A stretch of 64,000 nt of DNA from Myxococcales bacterium (GCA_029863605.1 JAOTVB010000002.1:62001-126000), one strand, 5' to 3'; numbered from the stretch's first letter, positions 52,494 to 62,442 are shown. Notes: a model not told the origin generated them from the sequence alone. Numbers and translations are program-made.

Positions 52494-53831
52494 TTAGCGC
52501 AGAGTGACGAATTCCTCCGCTGAGGTCGGGTGGATCCCGATCGTCGCATCGAAGACCGCCTTGGTGGCTCCGGCCTTCATCGCTACCGCCAAGCCCTGGA
52601 TAATCTCGGCAGCGCCGTGCCCCGCCATGTGGCATCCGACCACACGGTCATCCTCAGCGTTCACGACGAGCTTGATAATGGTCCGTTCTTTTCGCTCACT
52701 CATAGTGAGCTTGAGCGGTGTGAATACCGAGCGGTAGACGCGCACATCCGGACAATGGTGCCAGGCTTCCTCCTCCGTCAGGCCCACGCTGGCAAGCTCT
52801 GGCTGACAGAAGACCGCGGTCGGAATATTTCGATAGTCGATGCGGAAGTCGCTCTCACCGAAGAACCGATGGGCGAAGTGCATGCCTTCGGCAATGGCCA
52901 CGGGGGTAAGCTGGACGCGGTCGGTTACGTCGCCCACGGCGTGGATGGACGGCACCGAGCTCGTGTAGTCGTCATCGACTACGATGCCTCCCCGTGTGCC
53001 AAGCTCCACGCCGAGCGCTTGGAGTCCCAGCGCGAGTGTGTTGGGCGTGCGGCCGATCGCGAACAGAGGAAAGTCGGTTTCGAGCGTGTCGCCGTTGTCG
53101 AGCTTGGCTTCGATGCTGGAGCCGCTTTTGCGAAGCTCTTCCACCTGCATGTTGAGAATGATCCGGACACCCTTCGCCTCGAGCTCATCGTGAAGATGGC
53201 AGCGTAGATCGCGGTCGAATCCCCTGAGAATCTCCTCACCGCGATGCACGATGGTGACGTCGACCCCCAGCGCGCAGAACACCGAGCTGAGCTCTAGGGC
53301 GATGTATCCCGCACCCACCACCAGCATCCGCTTTGGTAGCGCTGCAAGGGAAAACACGGCATCCGAGGTCAATGCCAGCTCCGCGCCTGGAATGTCGGGC
53401 CCGAGGGGGCGGCCACCGGTCGAGATGAGGATCCGCGTCGCCGTTCGCTTGGCGCCTTCGATGCGAACTGTGTGTTCGTCGACTAGCTCTGCGCGGCCCC
53501 GAAACAGCTCGATCCCGGCGCGCTCTAGGAGCTCGAAGTAGATCGCGTTCAGTCGTGCGATCTCTCGGTTCTTGTTCTCGAGCAGGGTGTGCCAATCGAA
53601 TGAAGCTTTGCCGAACCAGCCATAACCCCGTGCGTCATCCAGGTCGTACGCAAAGTGGGAGCCGTACACGAAAAGCTTTTTCGGCACACATCCAACGTTG
53701 ACACAAGTCCCCCCGAGTCGGTCCATCTCGCAAATCGCGACACGCGCACCGAGCTCGCTGGCGATCCGAGCGGCTCTCACGCCTCCGGACCCGGCTCCGA
53801 CGACGATCAGGTCGTAGTCATGGTGGATCAT
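52494..53831 (-). CDS. gor: glutathione reductase-like flavoprotein disulfide oxidoreductase
   Basis: FAD/NADPH class I pyridine nucleotide-disulfide oxidoreductase, 445 residues from ATG 53831. It starts YDLIVVGAGSGGVRAAR with the FAD motif. The redox pair Cys43/Cys48 is in GGTCVNVGCVPKKLF, the form typical of glutathione reductase. NADPH binding is at LVVGAGYIALELSSVFCALG with a downstream HRGEEILRGFD, and the second FAD motif is IHAVGDV. The C-terminal dimer part has HMAGHGAAEIIQG. Trypanothione or other low-molecular-weight thiols are possible substrates. GTG 53843 is an alternative start. Confidence 0.88.
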   Translation of the reverse strand: MIHHDYDLIVVGAGSGGVRAARIASELGARVAICEMDRLGGTCVNVGCVPKKLFVYGSHFAYDLDDARGYGWFGKASFDWHTLLENKNREIARLNAIYFELLERAGIELFRGRAELVDEHTVRIEGAKRTATRILISTGGRPLGPDIPGAELALTSDAVFSLAALPKRMLVVGAGYIALELSSVFCALGVDVTIVHRGEEILRGFDRDLRCHLHDELEAKGVRIILNMQVEELRKSGSSIEAKLDNGDTLETDFPLFAIGRTPNTLALGLQALGVELGTRGGIVVDDDYTSSVPSIHAVGDVTDRVQLTPVAIAEGMHFAHRFFGESDFRIDYRNIPTAVFCQPELASVGLTEEEAWHHCPDVRVYRSVFTPLKLTMSERKERTIIKLVVNAEDDRVVGCHMAGHGAAEIIQGLAVAMKAGATKAVFDATIGIHPTSAEEFVTLR

Positions 53832-53867
53832 GATTTCGGGCACAGGTATGGCTCAGGGACCGCCTTG

Positions 53868-54533
53868 TTACCAGCTCGCGAATTCGCGCAGGGCCTGCAC
53901 AATGGAGATCTCGGTGCAGCCGCCTTGGAGGAGGGTCATCGCGCCCTGTTCGGTAACCCCGACGTAGAGCTCGCGCTCATCGTCCGGGACCAGCGGCACG
54001 AGCCTTTCGTCGACACCCGATTTGGCCAGCAACGCGTTCATCGCCCGGACGAGCGCGCGGACTGCGACCGTACTGCTTGCCCCTGTTTCGTCTTCTTCGT
54101 CAGTGACCGCGCTGAAGTGCTCACCTGCCCGAAGCACGAGCGGACCTCCGTCGGTTCCGATTCGCTGCAATTTGACGGAAGAGACTTCGGAGTTGATGTT
54201 GGCGAGCGCCGCGACGATTTGATGGGCCGTCACAGAAAAGTGATCGTGATGAACGAAGAAGCGATCCCTTGCGCAACGGCGCGAAGCGACCGAGGCGTCT
54301 TCGCCTCCCCCATAGTACAGCTCGAGGATGTCCATTCGCCGGGAGTCGATTCGTTCTTCGCTGACATTCGACGCGATCGCTGCCAGTTGCTTGGCGTCGA
54401 GCTCGCAGGCCAGACCAGCGGCGTTCAGCAGGCTGACGAACTCTTCGTCGCGCTTTGAGTAGCCCGCTGGTTCTTCCTGCGAATGCAGGTCGTCCGCAGG
54501 CGGTGGCACCGACTCTTTCAGCGACGCGCTCAT
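53868..54533 (-). CDS. uncharacterised protein
   Basis: I do not recognise this 221-residue product. It is soluble and acidic in its first 30 residues, then has a helical part (DEEFVSLLNAAGLACELDAKQL), a segment RCARDRFFVHHDHFSVTAHQIVAALANI and a beta-rich C-terminus (ELYVGVTEQGAMTLLQGG). The D-D-x-E and GLTEQG-like pieces do not match a motif I know. Start ATG 54533 has AGGGG 4 nt before it. It ends about 36 nt from the gor-like start in the same direction. Confidence 0.6.
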   Translation of the reverse strand: MSASLKESVPPPADDLHSQEEPAGYSKRDEEFVSLLNAAGLACELDAKQLAAIASNVSEERIDSRRMDILELYYGGGEDASVASRRCARDRFFVHHDHFSVTAHQIVAALANINSEVSSVKLQRIGTDGGPLVLRAGEHFSAVTDEEDETGASSTVAVRALVRAMNALLAKSGVDERLVPLVPDDERELYVGVTEQGAMTLLQGGCTEISIVQALREFASW

Positions 54534-54669
54534 CAACCCCTGTATTAGTGTTCAACAAAAGAAGTCAAAGGTCGACCCTCTGACACAAGTTGGCACCCGT
54601 GAGACCCCTAAAGCGAAGAATTCCGGTTGGCTGCCCTCCTCAACCCGCACAGTTGTTCACTGGATTGCC

Positions 54670-55266
54670 TCAGGAATCATCGCTCCGGCACAGCACAAAC
54701 CATGCAGACATTGGTTTGCCGCCTTTGAATGCGCGACCGATGTTGACGTGCTTCGAGACTCCCCGAAGGACGTCCCGGGTGCCGTTGTAGACGAAAGCCG
54801 ACAGTCGGGAAGAGTTCGGTAGAATTTCCGGCCACTCGGTCGGTCGTCCCGGGGGGACACGTAGGTAGTCCACCAGAACCTCGCCTTCGACCTCGTAGGG
54901 GTAGGCGACGAAGTACCCTGGGCCAACGACCGTCTCGACGAATCCGCCACTTCGATTGTAACCCCAAAGCTCTTTGCTCATCGCCGCGTCGGGTCTGACG
55001 AATACCTTTGCGAAGTGAGAGAATGCCGGGAGCGAGTTCTTTCCGTAATGGACAACCTCTTCCATTGGCGGACGCGTCGGATCGACGATGTCGTCCAACG
55101 AGATCGGTTTGTGCCCCCGGGCCGCTTCGAACAGACGCGCTTGGTGCCTCCGGGCGAGCGTACGAATTTCGGAGATGCGTTGCTTGGAATCGAGGCTATC
55201 GAGGTACGCTTCCACCGCAGCGATGTCGGGGGTATCTTCACTCAGCAGCTCCTGGAGCTGTCCCAT
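54670..55266 (-). CDS. uncharacterised protein
   Basis: The 198-residue soluble product has no recognised family. A helical N-terminal third (TPDIAAVEAYLDSLDSKQRI, EIRTLARRHQARLFEAARG) is followed by a mixed alpha/beta part rich in aromatic residues (VETVVGPGYFVAYPYEVEG, LVDYLRVPPGRP, AFVYNGTRDVLRG, HVNIGRAFKGG). The last part looks like a ligand or lipid-binding pocket, which is only an impression. ATG 55266 opens the frame; the gap of 35 nt to the UPF0262-type gene upstream suggests cotranscription. Confidence 0.6.
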   Translation of the reverse strand: MGQLQELLSEDTPDIAAVEAYLDSLDSKQRISEIRTLARRHQARLFEAARGHKPISLDDIVDPTRPPMEEVVHYGKNSLPAFSHFAKVFVRPDAAMSKELWGYNRSGGFVETVVGPGYFVAYPYEVEGEVLVDYLRVPPGRPTEWPEILPNSSRLSAFVYNGTRDVLRGVSKHVNIGRAFKGGKPMSAWFVLCRSDDS

Positions 55267-55301
55267 GAAAAACGTATGTCCGAAGTCCGGCGCGGCGGCA
55301 A

Positions 55302-55778
55302 CTAGCGAATCGGACGGTGCGTGTGAATACCCACCAGTCTGGTAGTGTCGACCCGCAGCGACAGGAGCAAAGTAAACAGCTTGCGCATGCTTTCGTGGTC
55401 AAAGCCGAAGTCGCGAAGCTCGCGTCTGAGCACTCTGCCGGCCCGGTCATGGGTCACCTTCTTGGCCATGTCGAGCGCTTCCATCTGATTGATCCCCTCG
55501 GCGCTCGCGATTTGGCGAAGAATATCGACGTACTCGATGATGTGCTCTGAAAGCAACTCGTGGGGGATCGTCTTGCTATCGAGGACATTTCCCCTGGGGG
55601 ACCTCGCCTCCACGACGAAGTGTTGCTCGGTCACGGAGATGTGAAGCGCGGCGTCGTGATCGACCGCGTCTTTGATCTTCGCGAGAAGCTCCCGGATGTT
55701 GGCGTCCCACTCGACGTGTTGCGCGTCGGAGCCGCGCGACAAGGTCCGCTCGTCGATTACCACCGCATCGAAGGACAT
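55302..55778 (-). CDS. UPF0262-family protein
   Basis: The 158-residue product follows the plan of UPF0262 proteins, best known from Alphaproteobacteria: an N-terminal strand with VVIDERTLSR, a beta part LHISVTEQHFVVEA, then three helices, HIIEYVDILRQIASAEGINQMEALDMAKKVTHD, and a C-terminal RKLFTLLLSLRVD. The E-A-x-DM and LFTLLLSL pieces are the closest match. The function of the family is unknown. It is divergent from the App1-like gene (64 nt between starts). Confidence 0.65.
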   Translation of the reverse strand: MSFDAVVIDERTLSRGSDAQHVEWDANIRELLAKIKDAVDHDAALHISVTEQHFVVEARSPRGNVLDSKTIPHELLSEHIIEYVDILRQIASAEGINQMEALDMAKKVTHDRAGRVLRRELRDFGFDHESMRKLFTLLLSLRVDTTRLVGIHTHRPIR

Positions 55779-55842
55779 GGCCGGAACATATCAGTTTCGC
55801 CTCGGCCTGCATCTTCCGGGCACGGGCTGCTATGGTCCGCAG

Positions 55843-56901
55843 ATGGCCCCGGAGCTCAGCGAGCGTAGAGACCAGATCGTCTATCGATGGGACCTCGATA
55901 AGACGTATCTCCGAACGGATTTCGACACGCTTCGTGATCTCGTTCGTACGGCGTTCGAGCCTGCCTCTCGCAAACGTGCCTACCCTGGCGCCAGCACGCT
56001 CTTGCGGGAGATCCGCTCCACAGAGCCGGCAGCGATATTCATACTATCCGGAAGCCCCGAGCAAATGCGGAGCGTTCTCGAGGCGAAGTTGAGGCTCGAC
56101 GGGATTCGATGGGACGGCCTCACGCTGAAACCAAGCCTACGAAACCTGGTGCGCGGTCGGTTTCGGTCTCTCCGAGATCAAGTGAGCTACAAGCTCACTG
56201 CCCTACTGCGCTCGCGGACGAACGTAGACCCGACGACCGACGAGATCATGTTCGGCGACGATGCCGAGGGGGACGCTTTCATCTACTCGCTCTATGCGGA
56301 CATTGCCGCGGGCCGCGTGAGCCAAGAGCTTCTCATGCAAGTAGCAGAGGCGGCCCACGTCTACCCGGACGACATCCCCCAGATCGTGCGCATAGCAGCA
56401 CGCGTGCCTCGGCGGGATGCGGTTCGGCGCATCTTCATTCATCTCGAGCGGGTCTCCTCTACGGTCGGCTTCAATGACTTCGGACACCGCGTTTGCCCCT
56501 TCTACAACTACTTTCAGCCCGCGCTAGTGTTGCTCGATGACGGAGCTCTCGATGCGAGTGCCGTGCTTCGAGTTGGCGCAGACTTGGTCGTCGCCCACAC
56601 GTTCAACCCCGAAGTTCTCGGAGCGAGCTTCGATGATCTGCGGCGCCGAGGGTACTTGAGCAAGCGCGTAGTGGATCGAATCTCGGGGAGTTTCGACACC
56701 ATCGTGCCAGCGACGTTTGGACAAGCTTCGGGCCCGCTGCGAGCGCTCGTGAGGACCATGGAAGAGGCGCGACCCGAGCTCCCCGAAGAAGTCGAGGTCG
56801 ACGGGACGAAGGAAGACTACCTCAGCTTATTCAAGCGGGACCGGGCAAGGGCGCGCGCGGCCAAACGTCGTGCCGTCTGGACACGAGAGACGCCTCGCTA
56901 G
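55843..56901 (+). CDS. App1/DUF2183-type HAD phosphatase
   Basis: The 352-residue product from ATG 55843 carries the HAD nucleophile motif WDLDKTYL (Asp17, Asp19) near its start, a Ser motif FILSGSPEQM near 65, a Lys in RDQVSYK and the acidic motif FGDDAEGDAFIYSLYADI near 145. This order matches App1-like phosphatidate phosphatases (DUF2183). A helical C-terminal domain (about 220-340) is of unknown role. The substrate could be a phospholipid; that is family inference. ATG 55777 upstream is possible but overlaps the divergent gene. Its end overlaps the convergent HEAT gene by 4 nt. Confidence 0.72.
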   Translation: MAPELSERRDQIVYRWDLDKTYLRTDFDTLRDLVRTAFEPASRKRAYPGASTLLREIRSTEPAAIFILSGSPEQMRSVLEAKLRLDGIRWDGLTLKPSLRNLVRGRFRSLRDQVSYKLTALLRSRTNVDPTTDEIMFGDDAEGDAFIYSLYADIAAGRVSQELLMQVAEAAHVYPDDIPQIVRIAARVPRRDAVRRIFIHLERVSSTVGFNDFGHRVCPFYNYFQPALVLLDDGALDASAVLRVGADLVVAHTFNPEVLGASFDDLRRRGYLSKRVVDRISGSFDTIVPATFGQASGPLRALVRTMEEARPELPEEVEVDGTKEDYLSLFKRDRARARAAKRRAVWTRETPR

Positions 56902-57563
56902 CGAGGCTCGAGACCGAGCATGCCGAGCGCATCTCGTGCAAGCTCGCCGATCGTGGTCTTCTCCTCGTCTTCGAAGTCTTCCAGGGTCACTTCGCGGGGA
57001 TCGCTGATGAGGCTTTCCAGGTCCGTTACCGCCCCCGGGTCTTGGAGTTGGGCGAGAGCTTCAATCGCGGCTGCTGCCACGTTGGGATCGGGATGCCCCA
57101 AGAACCTGCGGATCAGAGGCAGGGCGCTCGGTTCGCCGATCTCTGCCAACACCCAAGGGAGCTCGCACATCGCCGGGCCACTCCGTGAAACGTCTTCATG
57201 GGGCTCCCGTGCGTCGGCTTCGAGTGCGCGTTCGATGCCGCGGGCTACCTCCGCATAGCGTTCGAATCCGAGATCGCGCAGGGCCTCTCCGGCTGCTACT
57301 CGTACGCGTGGCTCGGGGTCGTCGAGGATCGCGATCAAGGCGTCCGTCATTCTAGGACCCGGGACCTGGGCGCAGAGGTCAGCCAACCTTTCCAAACGCA
57401 TGGTTGCTTCGTCCCTGTCACCCATGCGCAATGCTTGCTCGGTTTCGTTCTCCAGCAGTGCGATCAGCTCTTCGGAGCTTCGGTTGCGAAGCAGTGCCGT
57501 CTCTGCGGTCCGCATCGCGCGATCCGCGTCGAATATTCGTCGTAGCTCGTCCGAAAGTGACAT
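56898..57563 (-). CDS. HEAT-repeat protein
   Basis: The 221-residue soluble protein is built of helical HEAT/PBS-lyase-like repeats. The clearest units are DALIAILDDPEPRVRVAAGEALRDLG and PLIRRFLGHPDPNVAAAAIEALAQL, each with the D-P-x-V-R/A-x-A-A turn. It has an acidic C-terminal segment (EDFEDEEKTTIGELARDALGML). Such repeats are protein-binding scaffolds; no partner is evident. It starts 6 nt downstream of the mfd stop and is probably cotranscribed with it. Confidence 0.8.
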   Translation of the reverse strand: MSLSDELRRIFDADRAMRTAETALLRNRSSEELIALLENETEQALRMGDRDEATMRLERLADLCAQVPGPRMTDALIAILDDPEPRVRVAAGEALRDLGFERYAEVARGIERALEADAREPHEDVSRSGPAMCELPWVLAEIGEPSALPLIRRFLGHPDPNVAAAAIEALAQLQDPGAVTDLESLISDPREVTLEDFEDEEKTTIGELARDALGMLGLEPR

Positions 57564-57569
57564 GTGAGC

Positions 57570-60500
57570 TCAGCCCTTCTCCGCTGCGGTGCGCAGCGGC
57601 TGGAGCTCTCGAAGCAGGGATCGCACGCGGTCCACGGCATCGAGAGGTTCATCTTCCCGATAGCGCCGTGTCAGCTTCATGTCAGGTGAAAGGCTCCACC
57701 CGGCGCTCGGGATTGCGACGAGAGGCGTCAATTTAGCAGGGTCGAGCGGGGTGTCCTCGCGAAGATACAAGGTAACACGTTCTGAATCAGCCTCGCACCC
57801 GAGTGCACGAAGCTCCCGAAGCGAAGGTTTGAGCGACATCACCCGCACGAAGTCACGGGCTGGTTGAGGCGGCGCGCCGAATCTCTCTTCCATCTCGTTC
57901 GCAAGGTCATCGACCGCCTCCTCGTCCGCGGCAGTCGCAAACCGACGGTAGAGCGACAGCCGCAAACCGATGTCGTCGATATAGTCTTCTGGAAGATAGT
58001 GCTCGACTTGCACGGAAAGCTCGGGGTCGACGTCGTGCTGCACATGGTCTCCCCGGAGCTCGCACACCGCTTCATCGAGCATCTGCACGAACATGTCGAA
58101 GCCCACCAATGCAGCGTTGCCACTCTGTTCGGACCCGAGAAGGTTTCCTGCGCCGCGTAGCTCCATATCGAGCGTAGCGATACGAAAGCCGGCGCCGAGC
58201 CCCGAAAAACGCTCGAGCGCCTCCATGCGAACGCGCGATTCCTCGGACATCTGGTTGGGCGGTGGTGTGATCAAATAACAGTAGGCGCGCTGGTCGGACC
58301 GGCCGACCCGGCCCCGCAATTGGTAGAGTTGTGCCAGCCCAAGCGCGTCAGCACGGTCGATCAACATCGTATTGGCCCGCGGAATGTCGAGGCCGCTCTC
58401 GACGATCGCCGTCGAGCACAACACATCATAGGCACCCTCGACGAAGTCGGTCATCGTCCGGTCCAGCACCGCGGGCCTCATCTGGCCGTGCGCGATCGCG
58501 ATTCGCGCGTTTGGCAGCAGGTTTTGAAGGCTTTCCGCGCGTTCGTAGAGCCCGTCGATGCGATTGTACACGAAGAACACCTGGCCCCCGCGACTCAACT
58601 CGCGTTCGACCGCTTCCTTGATCAGATGTTCGTCCCAGCGACAAACGAACGTGCGAACCGCGCGGCGATCCTGCGGTGCGGTCGTTATCAGGGAGAGGTT
58701 GCGCATGCCGCCGACGGCGAGCTGAAGGGTACGTGGGATCGGAGTTGCGCTCAGTGTCACGACGTCGACCTTCGTGCGCAACTTCTTGATGCGCTCCTTG
58801 TGCGTGACACCGAATCGTTGCTCTTCGTCGACGACGAGAAGTCCAAGCCGCGCAAAGTGGACGTCCTTGGACAAGAGCCGGTGTGTGCCAACGACGACGT
58901 CGATTGTGCCGTCCTTCAGTCCCGCCAAGGTTTCGGCTTGCTTCGATCGGGAAGCGAATCGCGACAGCACCTCGACGCGCAGGGGATAGTCCTTCAGACG
59001 CGCTGAGAACGTCCGGAGGTGTTGCTGCGCCAACACTGTCGTCGGGCAAAGAAGCGCGACCTGCCGTCCACTCATCGCGACGCGAAACGCCGCGCGCAGC
59101 GCGACTTCGGTCTTGCCAAAGCCTACGTCTCCACAGACGAGGCGATCCATGGGCTGAGGCCCGTCGAGGTCGGACAGGACGTCTTCGATCGCTTTGGCCT
59201 GGTCGCGAGTCTCCTCGAACGGGAAAGTTGCTTCGAACTCGGCATACGCCGCCGGAGAAGACTCTATCGGTTCCCGGCGCGCGGCCGTCCGCTCGGCGTA
59301 GAGCTTGAGCAGCTCTTCAGCCATTTGCTGCACCGCCTTTCGAACACGGCCCTTCTTCGTAGCGAAGGTCGTTCCCCCGAGGCGATCGAGCTTCGGCTGG
59401 TGCCCCTCCTGCCCCTTGAACTTTTCGATGATCCCCAGGCGAGTGACCGGAAGGAACAGCTTGTCGCCGCCCGCGTACTCGACGACCATCACCTCCACGG
59501 TTTGGGGGCTTCGGCCATGCAGTCGGTCCATTGCAGAGATGCTGAGAGCCTTGTGCTGCAGCCCCAGGTACTTGCCAACGCCATGATCGGCATGCACGAC
59601 GAAGTCGCCGACGTTGAGCTCTCTCAGGTCTTCGAGGAAACGCTGCTGTTGACGCCTGGAGGCATGTTTGGTTCTGCGCTGCCGGACGCGTGTGCCAAAG
59701 ATCTCCTCTTCGGTGATGAAAGCCAACCCTTCACTCCATAGGACGGACCCGTCTCGAAGCTCACCGAGCACGAGGTGGTCGAGCACCTCCGCAGGCACTT
59801 TGTAGCCTCGTAAAAGATCGGACAGACGGTCAGCTTGGTGTTGCGTCCGGCTAACCAGGGAGACCCTCAGCCCCTGGTCGGCCCATTCCTGCAACTGGTC
59901 CGCCAGTGGCTGCAGTCCCCGCTCGCCCGAGCCCCTTTGGGTTCGCAATTCAGAGATCAAAGCGGTTTGATCGGATGCGTTGACGCGAAGAAGCCCCTCG
60001 CTCGGTGGCGCGAACACGGACATAAGTGGGCTTTCGTTCTCGGTTGGCGCACCGTGGATGGCCAGTCGGTGTGCCACCAAAGTAGCGCGCGGCTTGAGTC
60101 GATCGACCAGCTCCTCCGGATCCATGTAGTATTCCGACAGATCGAAAGTTGGTCGATCTGATCGGGCGTCGTGCTCGTTTTGTGCGTTTCGGTGCTCGAT
60201 TTCGATCGAGTCCGCGATCGCAACTGGGTCCGTCCATACGAGGCGCGTATCATCAGGAAGGTAGTCGAACAGGGTGTCCAGTTGCTCGTAGTAAGCCGGA
60301 AGAAGCGCGTTCGAGATCAGCGCTCCCGACCCACGGTCTAGCTCGGCCGTGATCTCGCGTGCTCGCAAGGTGGGCATGTTCATTTCGTCACACAGATCTC
60401 GGACGATCTTTTTTGCGCGTTCGAGCGCCGTGGGTGCATCCGGCACCTCGCGCGCGGGCCCGAGTCGAATGGAGCCAACCTCGCCGGCAGTCTTTTGATC

Positions 60501-61139
60501 GTCGGGATCGAACGTGCGGATGCGTGACACGACATCGTCGTCGAGCTCGACGCGATACGGGGGCTCTGCCCCGGGTACGTACACGTCGACGATTGCCCCC
60601 CTCGCAGAGAATGTCCCGCGATCCTCGACCAGCGGTACCCGCAGGTAGCCGAGTTCCTGAAGCAGTCGCACAAGCTCGTCCCGCTCTATCCGCTGGCCCA
60701 CCGCTAGCGTCTGCAGGCTCGACGCGAGGTAGCTCCTCGGGGGCACACGACGGAGAAGGGAGGAGGCCGGGATGATCAAGACGCGCCAGGGGAGGCCGTC
60801 AGCCAGACGATCCAAGACCGCCATGCGATGCATTTCAGCCCGCCGGTCGGGAACGACATCGAGGAGCGGGCTCGTGTCGGCTCCCGTGAACACCATGACC
60901 TCGCCGTCGTTTCCTTCGAGCATAAACCGAAGGTTGGCTTCATGACGGTACGCCTCTTCCAGGTCGGAAGTTACGATCACGAAGCGAAGGTCGGCGTTCG
61001 CGGAGGCCGCCTGAGCCAAAGCCCAACCGAGCGCCCCGACTGGTAACCCCGCAACGTCGACGCGAGGGTCATGGTCGAGTTTCTGCACCAGGTCGCGGAT
61101 CGACGCATTTGCGATCTCGAGCGTGGCTTCAAGCGTCAT
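57570..61139 (-). CDS. mfd: transcription-repair coupling factor
   Basis: SF2 translocase that removes RNA polymerase stalled at lesions and recruits UvrAB; 1189 residues, close to the 1150 of E. coli. The N-terminal UvrB-like region spans about 1-370, the RNA-polymerase-interacting domain is seen at VVHADHGVGKYLGL near 520, and the motor has VCGDVGFGKTEVALRAAF near 665, DEEQRFGVTHKE (DEEQ box) and LSATPIPRTLQLA. A TRCF C-terminal domain follows. ATG 61139 overlaps the upstream antiporter stop by 11 nt. Confidence 0.97.
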   Translation of the reverse strand: MTLEATLEIANASIRDLVQKLDHDPRVDVAGLPVGALGWALAQAASANADLRFVIVTSDLEEAYRHEANLRFMLEGNDGEVMVFTGADTSPLLDVVPDRRAEMHRMAVLDRLADGLPWRVLIIPASSLLRRVPPRSYLASSLQTLAVGQRIERDELVRLLQELGYLRVPLVEDRGTFSARGAIVDVYVPGAEPPYRVELDDDVVSRIRTFDPDDQKTAGEVGSIRLGPAREVPDAPTALERAKKIVRDLCDEMNMPTLRAREITAELDRGSGALISNALLPAYYEQLDTLFDYLPDDTRLVWTDPVAIADSIEIEHRNAQNEHDARSDRPTFDLSEYYMDPEELVDRLKPRATLVAHRLAIHGAPTENESPLMSVFAPPSEGLLRVNASDQTALISELRTQRGSGERGLQPLADQLQEWADQGLRVSLVSRTQHQADRLSDLLRGYKVPAEVLDHLVLGELRDGSVLWSEGLAFITEEEIFGTRVRQRRTKHASRRQQQRFLEDLRELNVGDFVVHADHGVGKYLGLQHKALSISAMDRLHGRSPQTVEVMVVEYAGGDKLFLPVTRLGIIEKFKGQEGHQPKLDRLGGTTFATKKGRVRKAVQQMAEELLKLYAERTAARREPIESSPAAYAEFEATFPFEETRDQAKAIEDVLSDLDGPQPMDRLVCGDVGFGKTEVALRAAFRVAMSGRQVALLCPTTVLAQQHLRTFSARLKDYPLRVEVLSRFASRSKQAETLAGLKDGTIDVVVGTHRLLSKDVHFARLGLLVVDEEQRFGVTHKERIKKLRTKVDVVTLSATPIPRTLQLAVGGMRNLSLITTAPQDRRAVRTFVCRWDEHLIKEAVERELSRGGQVFFVYNRIDGLYERAESLQNLLPNARIAIAHGQMRPAVLDRTMTDFVEGAYDVLCSTAIVESGLDIPRANTMLIDRADALGLAQLYQLRGRVGRSDQRAYCYLITPPPNQMSEESRVRMEALERFSGLGAGFRIATLDMELRGAGNLLGSEQSGNAALVGFDMFVQMLDEAVCELRGDHVQHDVDPELSVQVEHYLPEDYIDDIGLRLSLYRRFATAADEEAVDDLANEMEERFGAPPQPARDFVRVMSLKPSLRELRALGCEADSERVTLYLREDTPLDPAKLTPLVAIPSAGWSLSPDMKLTRRYREDEPLDAVDRVRSLLRELQPLRTAAEKG

Positions 61140-62442
61140 CGGATCGCGTGAGCATCACTTGCCGCAGGCGCTGCGCCAACCATGGTGGCGTCACCACCGT
61201 GCTCGCCATCACCATGAGAACGATGGCTGCATATACCCCCGCGGCGATCAGTGGCTTGCCTTCCAACCTGATTCCCGCGCCCACGTTGGCGAAGATCAAA
61301 CCGACCTCGCCGCGCGGAACCATCCCAATGCCGACCGTCAGGCGATCGGCTGTCTTGCCACGAACGCCGAGACCAGCGACGAGCTTGCCGATGATCGCGA
61401 CGACCGTCAGCGCGAAGGCGAGGAACAAGGGCTCGGTCCCGATGCCCGAGAGCTGCACCATCATGCCTGTGCGCACGAAGAAAATCGGCGCCACGACCGC
61501 GACGATGGGCCCAATGATTTCTGTCAAGTCATGCGCTGATGTCTTGCCGAAGGGCCGAACATGGACCTCGTCCAAGATGAGGCCAGCGGCGAATGCTCCG
61601 ACGATTGGCGCTAGGCCCGCCTCGCCCGAGACGCCGGCGAGAAGCAAACAGAGGCCGATTGCCACCGCCGCGAGGACGTCTTGTGTGCGGAGCTTCGAAG
61701 CGGCTCGAAACACCCCCGGCATCACGTACGCTCCCAGTACCAAAGCGCCAACCAGAAAACCAGCCGCGAGACCAATGATCCTGGTGAGATCCATCGTTCC
61801 TGGCATCGCGCCAAACTCGGCGATGCTGGCGACGACCGCGAGGACGATCAAACCCAACACGTCGTCGATCACCGCAGCTCCGAGGATGACACGCGTCTCC
61901 GGTTGAGCCATCGCGTTTAGGTCCTTGAGGACGCGTGCCGTGATTCCTACGCTAGTCGCGCAAAGGGTGGCACCAATGAAGAGGTGAAGAGAAAAAGGCG
62001 CATCCGGAAGAAGCCAAAGACTCACGCCGTATCCCAGCGCCATCGGCGCTACGACGCCGATGATCGCGACCATGCCTGAGGTCGGCGCGACCGCGCGCAT
62101 CTCGGTCAGGGTCGATTCGAGTCCGACTTCGAACAGCAGGAGCACGACACCGAGCTCCGCGAGGAATTCGATGGGCACGAGCTCGGCGGCTCCGTCGAAC
62201 ATGTGAACGCCGATCATCCCCAGGTTTCCGAGCACGATGCCGACACACAGCTCGCCGAGGACCGACGGCTGGTTCAATCGGACGGCGACCTCGCCACCGA
62301 TTTTCGCGGCCAGGATCATCCCGGCGAGGATCAGCCAGATCGTGGCATCGAGACCGTGACCATCCTGGCTTGCGAACGCGGTCGCCGGTACGGCGGCGAA
62401 CAAAGCTAGCATGAGCGAAAAGCGAGCCGGACGGCGACGCAT
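61129..62442 (-). CDS. Kef-type CPA2 cation/proton antiporter
   Basis: The 437-residue membrane protein has a hydrophobic N-terminal segment and about 12 further helices. Typical parts are QPSVLGELCVGIVLGNLGMIG, VVLLLFEVGLESTLTEM, FIGATLCATSVGITARVLKDL, VIDDVLGLIVLAVVASI and a PIVGAFAAGLIL stretch, as in CPA2 Na/K:H antiporters. The TSVGIT and DDV residues are those used for transport. There is no TrkA-N/RCK domain. ATG 62442 is chosen over an upstream start; it gives a cleavable-looking first helix. It ends inside mfd (11-nt overlap). The ion is not determinable. Confidence 0.88.
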   Translation of the reverse strand: MRRRPARFSLMLALFAAVPATAFASQDGHGLDATIWLILAGMILAAKIGGEVAVRLNQPSVLGELCVGIVLGNLGMIGVHMFDGAAELVPIEFLAELGVVLLLFEVGLESTLTEMRAVAPTSGMVAIIGVVAPMALGYGVSLWLLPDAPFSLHLFIGATLCATSVGITARVLKDLNAMAQPETRVILGAAVIDDVLGLIVLAVVASIAEFGAMPGTMDLTRIIGLAAGFLVGALVLGAYVMPGVFRAASKLRTQDVLAAVAIGLCLLLAGVSGEAGLAPIVGAFAAGLILDEVHVRPFGKTSAHDLTEIIGPIVAVVAPIFFVRTGMMVQLSGIGTEPLFLAFALTVVAIIGKLVAGLGVRGKTADRLTVGIGMVPRGEVGLIFANVGAGIRLEGKPLIAAGVYAAIVLMVMASTVVTPPWLAQRLRQVMLTRSDDA

